This document shows positions 49,682-57,278 of a stretch of 64,000 nucleotides of DNA, in pieces (positions within the stretch are counted from its first letter, which is position 1; each line of letters begins with the position of its first letter). The stretch comes from DATGFK01 sp040007395 (lineage in GTDB: Bacteria > Chloroflexota > Anaerolineae > Aggregatilineales > UBA2796). A program made the translations under genes and the position numbers. The DNA is taken from contig JBDTVG010000217.1 in the NCBI GenBank assembly GCA_040007395.1, positions 1-64,000 on the forward strand. Reading direction: 5' to 3'. Below the pieces are notes generated by a model that was not told where the DNA came from, searched no databases, and saw nothing but the letters and a program-made list of their open reading frames with translations.

Positions 49682-50475
49682 GCAATACAGTGAGCAATAT
49701 GGCCTACTCAATTACTGATACAGTAACGATGTTGAGACGTACTGTCATTCACATGCTTCGTAACCCGGTCATGATGCTCCTTGGTACGCTAGGCACGCCT
49801 ATCATTTTACTGCTTATGATGTACAACCTATTTGGTGGCGTTATCCAGTCGAATGCGTTGACCAGTTCCAGCTACATCAATTATATTACGCCGGGTATGA
49901 TCCTGATCACAGTCATCTACAGCACTGGTATGGCTGCGCTTCGCGTCAACTCCGATATGACACAGGGCGTTATCTCGCGCTTCAAAAGCATGTCGATCTC
50001 CCGTAGTGCGGTTTTGAATGGACACGTTATCGGGAGTATGCTTGGAAGCCTAATCAGCGTTACTGTAATTTTTGGTTTGGCCTATCTGATGGGATTTCGA
50101 TCTGCGGCAAATACCTTTGGGGGCGTGGCGGCAATTGGTCTTATCGTCCTGTACGTTACTGCGACGATGTGGTTAGCCATCGCGATTGGTGTTTGGAGCA
50201 AGTCCCCAGAAGCGGCAAATGGGATGTTGTATCTGCTCTATATCTTGCCATTCTTTAGCAGTGCATTTGTGCCTACCCAATCGATGACACCAGTGGTGGC
50301 TTGGATCGCAGAAAACCAGCCGTTCACGCCGATCATCGATACACTACGCGCCCTTCTGATGGGCACGCCAACGGATAACCGGGCGTTTATCGCAGTCGCT
50401 TGGTGCATCGGTTTTGGATTAGTCGGCTTCTTGGGGGCACGGGCTGCCTATAACCGTAGTACGAATCAGCAATAG
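49678..50475 (+). CDS. DrrB-type ABC-2 permease
   Basis: A 265-residue permease with six helices. The N-terminus holds HMLRNPVMMLLGTLGTPIILLLMM, and the family segment is STGMAALRVNSDMTQGVISRFKSMSISRSAVLNGHVIGSM, which contacts the ATPase. NGMLYLLYILPFFSSAFVPTQSM matches the conserved region of drug exporters. The GTG start overlaps the end of the ATPase gene (GTGA). Both genes probably respond to the MarR-type regulator upstream. A hairpin (50527-50554) follows. Confidence 0.92.
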   Translation: MSNTVSNMAYSITDTVTMLRRTVIHMLRNPVMMLLGTLGTPIILLLMMYNLFGGVIQSNALTSSSYINYITPGMILITVIYSTGMAALRVNSDMTQGVISRFKSMSISRSAVLNGHVIGSMLGSLISVTVIFGLAYLMGFRSAANTFGGVAAIGLIVLYVTATMWLAIAIGVWSKSPEAANGMLYLLYILPFFSSAFVPTQSMTPVVAWIAENQPFTPIIDTLRALLMGTPTDNRAFIAVAWCIGFGLVGFLGARAAYNRSTNQQ

Positions 50476-50526
50476 CATCAAGATCGCGACCGTCGTGGAA
50501 TGCAAGAGCGTTGACCCCTATCTCTA

Positions 50527-50554
50527 GCCCTTTCCCCGCACGCGAGGAAAGGGC
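50527..50554 (+). terminator. Hairpin behind the exporter operon
   Basis: GCCCTTTCC (50527-50535) and GGAAAGGGC (50546-50554) pair around a CCGCACGCGA loop. It is also part of a larger imperfect inverted repeat to about 50595 that recalls the pyrimidine-rich element. No T-tract follows, so termination strength is uncertain. Confidence 0.45.
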
Positions 50555-50642
50555 GGCATACCATTTGGAAAATCCCTTCTCGTGTGCGGGAAGGATGTCG
50601 CTACCGTGAGCCAATATCATCGTAGGGTGCGGGCAAATTTCT

Positions 50643-51512
50643 TCACACGCTTTGAGCATTCCATTCGGCCTCTGGCGATAGAAGCCGTGCGATTTTTTCG
50701 GCGGTGCCGGAATTGCTACGCGGCATGTGAATCAGCACACGCAGATCGCCAGAATCGACTGTCTTGAACCAGAGAAAATCAAAGGCCAGCTCTCCTGCCA
50801 GCGGATGATGCATCAATTTATAGCCTTCCGACACGGTAAGCACATCATGCCGCGCCCATAATTCCCGAAACTTTGGACTGATCTCGTTCAATTCAGCGAT
50901 CAGTTCGGCCCACCAAGGGTCATTGATAAAACGACCATATTCAGCGCGAAATTGCGCCAGATACACACGGACAAGTTCGTCCCAGTCTTCGTTGACTTGC
51001 TGTGACCAAGCGGAAGTGAATAAGCGCCAGATCAAGTTTTGATCTCGCTCGGAGCGTATTTCATAGTCACCAAAAACAACGCAGTGGGCTTTGTTCCGCG
51101 CCACGACGTTAAAACGTGCATCACCGATACTCGCCGGAGTGGTTCCTAGCTGGTCGAGAAACTGTAGTAGAGTCGGGCTGATCGTCGCAGGTGAAAATGT
51201 CTCTACTGGCGGCGACTGTCTGAGGGCGAGCAAAAATAAATGTTCGCGTTCGTTCGCATCCAACTGCAATACTCGCGCCAGACTTTCCAGCAGTTGCCCT
51301 GAGACGTGAATATCCCGTCCCTGCTCAAGCCACGTATACCACTCTGGGCTTACCCCGGCGAGTGCAGCCACTTCTTCCCGCCGCAAACCCGGTGTCCGGC
51401 GGCGCGTCCCTCTCGGTAAGCCAACTTGTTCTGGCGATAAACGAGCGCGGCGGCTCCGCAGAAACGCTGCTAATTCCTGATGCCGATCCAATTCCAATTG
51501 ATTTATAGCCAC
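50643..51512 (-). CDS. XRE/MmyB-type transcriptional regulator
   Basis: A 289-residue regulator. The helix-turn-helix is at residues about 10-80 (FLRSRRARLSPEQVGLP, RTPGLRREEVAALAGVSPEWYTWLEQGRDIHVSGQLLESLARVLQL). The MmyB-like ligand domain follows (DARFNVVARNKAH, AQFRAEYGRFINDPWWAELIAELNEISPKFRELWARHDV, HHPLAGELAFDFLWF), which is thought to bind a fatty acid or similar molecule. The GTG start has GGAG 8 nt upstream. It is divergent from the epimerase gene, the common pairing for this family. Confidence 0.92.
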   Translation of the reverse strand: MAINQLELDRHQELAAFLRSRRARLSPEQVGLPRGTRRRTPGLRREEVAALAGVSPEWYTWLEQGRDIHVSGQLLESLARVLQLDANEREHLFLLALRQSPPVETFSPATISPTLLQFLDQLGTTPASIGDARFNVVARNKAHCVVFGDYEIRSERDQNLIWRLFTSAWSQQVNEDWDELVRVYLAQFRAEYGRFINDPWWAELIAELNEISPKFRELWARHDVLTVSEGYKLMHHPLAGELAFDFLWFKTVDSGDLRVLIHMPRSNSGTAEKIARLLSPEAEWNAQSV

Positions 51513-51671
51513 GCGACATTCTCCGCTAACTGATTTAACCGCAAACTAGAAGTGCTAGTTCTAGGATAAACGCCCACCTCGTTAAAACATGGCCTTCATT
51601 ATACAGTAGTGATGGGTCAGGGGAGTGAACACATCACCGCCCCCATTCTAAGTCTGCTGGAGGAATTTCCC

Positions 51672-52565
51672 ATGAAAGTTTTCGTCACTGGAGCCACAGG
51701 TTTTATTGGCTCCGCTACCGTTCAGGAACTCATCGGTGCAGGCCATCAGGTACTTGGCCTTGCCCGCTCAGATAAGGCCGTTGCATCGCTTGCCGCCGCT
51801 GGGGCAGAAGTGCAGCGGGGTGCGCTGGACGACCACGACAGCCTGCGTGACGGTGCTGCCGCGTCCGACGGGGTGATCCACCTTGCGTACATCCACGACT
51901 TCTCGCAGTATGAAGCAGCCGCACAGACCGATCTGCGTGCCATCGAGATACTCGGTGCCGCCCTCGAAGGTTCCAATCGACCCCTTGCCATCGCCTCTGG
52001 GCTGGCTGGTTTCGCAGGAGGGCATGTGGCGACTGAACAGGATGTTGCCACTCCCGGTTTCCCACGCAGTGCCAATGAACATGCAGCGCTCGCGCTAGCT
52101 GAACAGGGTGTGCGCTCGTCAAGTGTGCGACTCGCGCCAACGGTTCACGGGGATGGCGATCACGGTTTTGTGGCGGCTCTCGTCAACATTGCCCGCGCGA
52201 AAGGAGTCTCCGGTTACGTTGGCAACGGGTCTAACCATTGGCCTGCTGTACACCGGCTCGATGCTGCGCAGCTCTTTCGTCTGGCGCTGGAGAAGGCACC
52301 AGCGGGTTCAGTGCTACATGGAGTCACTGATAAGGGTGTACCAACCCGCACCATCGCCGAGACGATTGGTCGCCAACTGAACCTGCCAGTGGTATCGATT
52401 CCTCCTGAGGAGGCGGGCAATCACTTTGGCTGGCTGGAGATGTTCTTCGCCGCCGACATCCTAGCCTCAAGTACCCTAACTCAGAAGCAGCTAGGCTGGC
52501 ACCCGACCCATGTCGGTCTCATTGACGATCTCGAACAGGGTCACTACTTCAATAACGAGCAGTGA
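51672..52565 (+). CDS. NAD-dependent epimerase/dehydratase-family protein
   Basis: A 297-residue atypical or extended short-chain dehydrogenase. The Rossmann motif is VTGATGFIGSATVQELIGAGHQVLGLARS (residues 4-32) and the substrate region has VRLAPTVHGDGDHGFVAALVNIAR. The usual YxxxK catalytic pair is not present; ANEHAALAL stands in its place, as in NmrA- or YwnB-like reductase relatives. The start at ATG 51672 has GGAGGA 7 nt upstream. It is probably controlled by the divergent MmyB-type regulator. The substrate is not known. Confidence 0.85.
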   Translation: MKVFVTGATGFIGSATVQELIGAGHQVLGLARSDKAVASLAAAGAEVQRGALDDHDSLRDGAAASDGVIHLAYIHDFSQYEAAAQTDLRAIEILGAALEGSNRPLAIASGLAGFAGGHVATEQDVATPGFPRSANEHAALALAEQGVRSSSVRLAPTVHGDGDHGFVAALVNIARAKGVSGYVGNGSNHWPAVHRLDAAQLFRLALEKAPAGSVLHGVTDKGVPTRTIAETIGRQLNLPVVSIPPEEAGNHFGWLEMFFAADILASSTLTQKQLGWHPTHVGLIDDLEQGHYFNNEQ

Positions 52566-52599
52566 TGTCTAGCTAGGTTGGTCGAACCCGTGCCGACCC

Positions 52600-52700
52600 G
52601 GACAACACAGGCATTGTCCGCTACGTGGTGGCGCAGATAACACACATGCCGGACAACGCGGGCGTTCGCTGTTCCTACAGTGGGTCGGGCAGACCCGACG
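52600..52700. repeat. Dispersed palindromic repeat, several arms
   Basis: GGACAACACAGGCATTGTCCGCTAC, then GCCGGACAACGCGGGCG, then GGGTCGGGCAGACCCGACG. These are three diverged palindromes of the dispersed family. They lie between the epimerase gene and the FTCD gene. Confidence 0.65.
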
Positions 52701-52786
52701 CACTGCATTGATTATCACCTTTGCTAATCGCGACGAAGGGATTTCTCGAACCGTGTGATTTCACGGCGCAATTGAGGGGCGCGGAG

Positions 52787-52795
52787 TGCTATACT
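52787..52795 (+). promoter_or_regulatory. Extended -10 promoter of the FTCD gene
   Basis: TGCTATACT is an extended -10 element with no good -35 box at the right distance. It lies about 48 bp before the start codon and matches the TGCTATACT of the aro-cluster promoter. Confidence 0.4.
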
Positions 52796-52842
52796 TTGTG
52801 GGCATACTTGGTGCAGTCTAGCAGCCCACAAGGATAACCCCA

Positions 52843-54426
52843 ATGGTCAATCCATTAGTCGAATGTATCCCCAACTTTAGCGAAGGTCGCCGCCCCGACG
52901 TGATCGCCGCGATTGTCGCCGCGATCACCGGATCGGGGGCGGTGCGCTTGCTGGACACCAGCAGCGATCCCGATCATAACCGCAGCGTTGTCACCTTTGC
53001 CGGAACTCCCGAAGCCGTTGAGAATGCCGCCTTTGCTGCGATCAAAACCGCTGCCGCGCACATCGATCTGAATCAGCATCGTGGCGAACATCCCCGCATG
53101 GGTGCTACCGATGTGGTGCCGTTTGTGCCACTGCGCGATGTGACGATGGCGGATTGTGTCGCCATGGCGCAGCGTGTCGGGCGGCGCGTCGGGATGGAAC
53201 TTGGCATCCCGGTGTATCTATACGAAGCGGCGGCGACCCGACCTGACCGCGAGAATCTCGAAAATATCCGGCGCGGCGAATATGAAGGCCTCAAGGAGGC
53301 GATCCGCACCGATCCGCTGCGAATGCCAGATTTTGGCCCCGCCGAAATGGGCAAAGCAGGTGCAACCGTCATCGGCGCACGCGCCCCACTGATCGCCTAC
53401 AATGTGTACTTGACAACCAGCGATGTCGCGATTGCCAGCAAGATCGCTAGAGCGATCCGGCACTCGAATGGTGGGTTTCGCTACGTCAAAGCACTTGGTT
53501 TGCTAGTCGAAGGTAGAGCGCAAGTTTCGATGAATCTGACCGATTTCACCAAAACGCCACTCTATCGGGTGGTCGAGACGGTGCGACGTGAGGCACAGCG
53601 TTACGGCGTACAGATCGCCTTCACCGAGTTGATCGGCTTGGCTCCCGAAGACGCACTGATCGACAGTGCGCGGTGGTATCTGCAACTCGATGCCTTTCAT
53701 CCTGAACAACTCCTTGAGCGCCGCTTGCAAAGCGCCTCTCAACCGGGGCCAGCCCTCTCCGAACCGCCCGTCCCCGAAGGATCAACGACGGTCAGTATGT
53801 CTGTGCAAGATACGCCGCACAAAAGCGTCGATGCGCTGCTCAACGATGTGGCGGCAGGCACAGCAACTCCCGGCGGTGGCGCAGTGGCAGCCCTCGGTGG
53901 GGCGTTGGCGGCAGCGTTGGCGGCAATGGTCGCCCAGTTGACGGTAGGCAAAAAGAAATATTCCGGCGTTGAAGCCGAGATGATTACGGCTGCAAACGCC
54001 ACCGAAACATTGCGCCGTCAATTGCTCAATGCCGCCGATGAGGATAGTGCATCCTTTGTTGAGGTCATGGCGGCTAACAAACTCGATAAAGACGATCCTG
54101 CTCGTGCGGGGGCGGTTCAAGTAGCGCTGCGCCGTGCTGCCGAGGTTCCACTCAAAGTGATCACCTTGTCATTGGATGCCATGAAGTCGATACACACTGT
54201 CGCAGAAGTCGGTAACATTAACGCAGTGACAGATGCTGCCGTTGCCGCGCACATGGCGCTTGCCGCGATTGAAGGAGCCGCGCTAAACGTGCGTGTCAAC
54301 GCGCTGGGACTGGAAGATGCGACTCTGGTGGCGGACATGCGATCAACAGTCACGCGCTTAGTAAATCAGGCTCGCGAACTCAACGCCGAGGTGATCGCCA
54401 TTGCCGAACGGCGTTCAGGCTTGTAA
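52843..54426 (+). CDS. ftcD: Formimidoyltransferase-cyclodeaminase
   Basis: A 527-residue bifunctional folate enzyme. The N-terminal part (about 1-300) transfers the formimino group of formiminoglutamate to tetrahydrofolate (LVECIPNFSEGRRPDVI, HNRSVVTFAGTPEAV, HRGEHPRMGATDVVPFVP with the catalytic His, GARAPLIAYNVYL). The C-terminal part (about 330-520) is the cyclodeaminase (SVDALLNDVAAGTATPGGGAVAAL, VGKKKYSGVEAEM, AAIEGAALNVRVN), giving methenyl-tetrahydrofolate and ammonia. The fusion matches the animal enzyme layout. It serves histidine breakdown, though no hut genes are nearby. AAGGA precedes the start. Confidence 0.94.
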   Translation: MVNPLVECIPNFSEGRRPDVIAAIVAAITGSGAVRLLDTSSDPDHNRSVVTFAGTPEAVENAAFAAIKTAAAHIDLNQHRGEHPRMGATDVVPFVPLRDVTMADCVAMAQRVGRRVGMELGIPVYLYEAAATRPDRENLENIRRGEYEGLKEAIRTDPLRMPDFGPAEMGKAGATVIGARAPLIAYNVYLTTSDVAIASKIARAIRHSNGGFRYVKALGLLVEGRAQVSMNLTDFTKTPLYRVVETVRREAQRYGVQIAFTELIGLAPEDALIDSARWYLQLDAFHPEQLLERRLQSASQPGPALSEPPVPEGSTTVSMSVQDTPHKSVDALLNDVAAGTATPGGGAVAALGGALAAALAAMVAQLTVGKKKYSGVEAEMITAANATETLRRQLLNAADEDSASFVEVMAANKLDKDDPARAGAVQVALRRAAEVPLKVITLSLDAMKSIHTVAEVGNINAVTDAAVAAHMALAAIEGAALNVRVNALGLEDATLVADMRSTVTRLVNQARELNAEVIAIAERRSGL

Positions 54427-54434
54427 CTCTTTAT

Positions 54435-54481
54435 TTCTACAACCGGATTTACGATTAAAAATTTCAATTCCGGTTGTAGAA
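54435..54481. repeat. 13-bp inverted repeat downstream of FTCD
   Basis: TTCTACAACCGGA (54435-54447) and TCCGGTTGTAGAA (54469-54481) pair perfectly across a 21-nt AT-rich loop. It lies just after the FTCD stop. No T-tract follows. It marks the left edge of an AT-rich stretch that holds the TIR remnant. Confidence 0.65.
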
Positions 54482-54543
54482 TTAGATGTTCGCTTACATT
54501 TTAAAACAACTAGTTGCCAATTAGCCAGTCATAGCAGGGTGTA

Positions 54544-54690
54544 ATGAGCGATTTCTTTGTATCATATAGTCACGAAGATACCAAGTTTGTGAATGAACTC
54601 ATAGATAGGCTATCTGAAGAAGATATTTTTGTATGGTCAGATCGTAATCTTCAGCTAGGATACGAGTGGAAAAATCGATTTAGGACTTAG
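54544..54690 (+). pseudogene. Truncated TIR-domain gene
   Basis: A 48-codon frame, MSDFFVSYSHEDTKFVNELI followed by LSEEDIFVWSDRNLQLGYEW, matches the first third of a bacterial TIR domain (F-V-S-Y-S-H-E-D, then V-W-S-D-x-x-L-x-x-G-x-x-W). A TAG stop ends it before the catalytic Glu region. The stretch is AT-rich compared with its neighbours, which suggests recent arrival and decay. It may be the broken start of a TIR-effector gene. Confidence 0.75.
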
Positions 54691-54722
54691 GCAAATCACA
54701 TTTTGAGCGCGGGTGAACGCCA

Positions 54723-55040
54723 TTGAGAAGGTCGGTAATCATCGAGCAAGGCTTGGTTAAGTTGAAAGATGGTGGAGACGGTTTCCTAACCAAGTTGCTT
54801 GAGCCGAACCCAGACCAAAATGGAATTGGCGATGTGCTTGCGCTGAATACGGGCCAGACAGCAGCGTCAGCCCTCGGTTTACCAACTGAGCAAGCGCCCG
54901 CCTTCGTCGCCCCACCGACAGATCGACCCACTGATCGCCCAGCTCTACCAACCGTCGTGATCATTCCTCTGGCAACTGCCCAATTCACCGCCCAACCTTT
55001 TCAGAACACTCCGGGCAGCTTGCCCACCTTCGCGCCGTAA
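54723..55040 (+). CDS. Short Pro-rich open frame of uncertain status
   Basis: A 105-codon frame opening with a TTG. The first half (VIIEQGLVKLKDGGDGFLTKLLEPNP) could be a folded segment; the second is Pro/Thr-rich (FVAPPTDRPTDRPALPTV, QPFQNTPGSLPTFAP). I find no family match. It lies in the same AT-shifted stretch as the truncated TIR gene but in another frame. It may be a leftover of a larger gene or a small secreted-tail fragment. Treat as doubtful. Confidence 0.3.
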   Translation: MRRSVIIEQGLVKLKDGGDGFLTKLLEPNPDQNGIGDVLALNTGQTAASALGLPTEQAPAFVAPPTDRPTDRPALPTVVIIPLATAQFTAQPFQNTPGSLPTFAP

Positions 55041-55212
55041 CCCACACACAATTCCGCATAGGCGGTCAAAATTATTATGAGTATATATTTAACTTATTAT
55101 AGTCTTGAGTCAACTCTATGGGTTAGTAGCTGGTATGCTTACTCAGGTTTTAGCCTACAATTAAACTTGCTATGCCAATTAGATACAGCCAGAACGCAGA
55201 AAAGAGTTGTCG

Positions 55213-57264
55213 ATGGTTAGAAATTTCTCACACAGCATCATTCTTTTGGCGCTTTTGTTGCTTAGCCCAATCCTCGTTCTGGGACAAACTACCCCTAAAG
55301 GCATTCTCCAAGCGGCGCAGATCGCGACTCCGGCCTCAACTCTTGAGGCGACTCCGGCTGCCACTGATGCTGCTGTTCCAAATACCACTGTAAACGATGC
55401 CGCGTTGATCCATAAAACCTCGGATGGTCAGTGGGCGGTTCCATTGGTGGATCTCGGCTTCAGCGAGTCGATTCGGCTGACCGGACAAACGGCGCAGCGC
55501 GAATTGTTTTTGCCTGTCCCGCAAGGGATGCAGCCCCTCGAACTCAAGGCGCAGACTCTCACCGCACCGGATGTTCATAGTGGCACGCTGGAAGTTCGCA
55601 GTGGCGATCTGGTGTTGGCGGCTGTTGTGCTGCAACCCAACATGAGCCTCTCTATTCCGCTGCAAAAAGCAGTCGTCCGCAATGGTGTACTGGCTCTAAC
55701 CTTTATCTCCCGCTTGCAAGGCCCCGACATAACCTGTACGGTTCTGGATGGCATTTGGTTAGACCTACAATCGCCTGTGTTCACGCTGGCGGATAGCGCC
55801 ACACAACCGACCACCGTAAGTAACTTCTTGCCCCCACTGCTTACCCAATTGATCCTGTACGTGCCACCAGACTTGACCGCCGCCGAAGCCGACGCAGCGT
55901 TGCGCTTGACGGCGGCTGTTACACGTCGCTACACGAGCCAACGGCCTAGCGTAGCGGTCAAAACGTTGCAGTCTGGCGCTGCACTGCCCAACGGAACGGA
56001 TTTAACGCCCTTCGAGCGTGCCATCGTGATCCGCGAAGGCACAACAGAATCGCTGTCCCTGACTGCCAATGATCCGAAAGTTTTGGTCTTGGGCGGATCA
56101 GTCGCCGCACTAGGCCGTGAAAGTGCGCTCTTGTCTGCGTCCCTTTCGCCGCTTGCCGCTGACGCATCGGTTAATGTCACACAGTATGCGGAGACTCCGC
56201 CAGCGCTAAGCCAACAGATTACGCTGGATGCGCTCGGCTTCAAAGGTGTACAGATTTCTGGCACTGGACGCATGGAGATCCCCTTAGCTTTTTCGCAAGC
56301 CGATCTCGGTGGGCCGATCAGTGCGATTAGCGTGCGACTCGCCGGAATCTATACGCCCGTCGATGATGCGACGACCACCTTCTCGGTCTTGTTCAATGGG
56401 TCGCTCGTGACCGCCCTTCCACTAGGTCGCGACGCGCAATTTGATACCAGTGTCGCCATTCCCGCCAATCTTCTCAGCCGTGATAATACGCTTACCGTGC
56501 GCTTCGACTATACGCCTTCGGGTGGCGACTGCCGGATCGGGCTGCATCCCATGACCGCCCAAATCGATGGCGGATCGTACCTTCAGGTAACACGCGGGCA
56601 AGCTACGCCAGCCGGGTTTGGTCGCTTTCCACAGGTCGGCTTTCCGACGTTGCAAGTCGGCTTCGAGAAACTCAGCAGCGACAGCCTAGCCAGTGCGGTG
56701 AGCGTTACTATTGCTTTGCAACGGCTCACCAAACTGCCACTGAATCTGCATCTGGCAGCGTGGAGTGACGCGCTAGCCAGCAAAGAAGCGGCGTTCTTAG
56801 TTGCGGAAAATCCGGCGAGTGTTGCTAGCTTGAACCCGCCGATGTTGCTTGATCCGTTGAAGGTTCTCGATGTTGCCAATAAGGAACTGGTCAGTCTGGA
56901 TACGTCGAGCGATTCAGCCGCCTTGCAAGCCTTTGAGGCAGGCGGACGCGATGTTTTACTGCTGTTGCATCACGGTGATCCAAAGGTGCAGCAGCAGCTT
57001 GTCTCACGGTTAGTTGAAGATCCGCAGGGCTGGTACACGCTGCAAGGCGATGTCCTGTTTGGCAGCGCCCTCTCCGAGCCAGCTAATCTGCAACTGCGCG
57101 GCGGATTGCTGCATGTTGAGCCGCTAGTTCCAGTCGTTGACCCAACATGGAGTCGCATCCAGCCGTATGTGCAGCCCGCGTTGTACTTTATTGCGATCAT
57201 TTTGGTGCTACTGTTTCTGGCGTGGGCATACCCGAAGGTCGTTCGCCGCAGTCCGAAGAAATAG
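55213..57264 (+). CDS. BcsB-like polysaccharide synthase regulatory subunit
   Basis: A 683-residue exported protein with one C-terminal anchor. The signal peptide is HSIILLALLLLSPILVLG (about residues 6-24). The large outside part has the alternating jelly-roll and flavodoxin-like layout of BcsB: NPKVLVLGG-type strands, DFDYTPSGGDCRIGLHPMTAQID-like segment with NTLTVRFDYTPSGGDC, and FERAIVIREG. The C-terminal helix (ALYFIAIILVLLFLAWAYP) and basic tail face the cytoplasm. In cellulose synthesis BcsB guides the chain across the membrane. It lies 14 nt before the glycosyltransferase gene. ATG 55213 is favoured over a TTG 6 nt earlier. Confidence 0.82.
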   Translation: MVRNFSHSIILLALLLLSPILVLGQTTPKGILQAAQIATPASTLEATPAATDAAVPNTTVNDAALIHKTSDGQWAVPLVDLGFSESIRLTGQTAQRELFLPVPQGMQPLELKAQTLTAPDVHSGTLEVRSGDLVLAAVVLQPNMSLSIPLQKAVVRNGVLALTFISRLQGPDITCTVLDGIWLDLQSPVFTLADSATQPTTVSNFLPPLLTQLILYVPPDLTAAEADAALRLTAAVTRRYTSQRPSVAVKTLQSGAALPNGTDLTPFERAIVIREGTTESLSLTANDPKVLVLGGSVAALGRESALLSASLSPLAADASVNVTQYAETPPALSQQITLDALGFKGVQISGTGRMEIPLAFSQADLGGPISAISVRLAGIYTPVDDATTTFSVLFNGSLVTALPLGRDAQFDTSVAIPANLLSRDNTLTVRFDYTPSGGDCRIGLHPMTAQIDGGSYLQVTRGQATPAGFGRFPQVGFPTLQVGFEKLSSDSLASAVSVTIALQRLTKLPLNLHLAAWSDALASKEAAFLVAENPASVASLNPPMLLDPLKVLDVANKELVSLDTSSDSAALQAFEAGGRDVLLLLHHGDPKVQQQLVSRLVEDPQGWYTLQGDVLFGSALSEPANLQLRGGLLHVEPLVPVVDPTWSRIQPYVQPALYFIAIILVLLFLAWAYPKVVRRSPKK

Positions 57265-57278
57265 CCGGATACAGCGCG

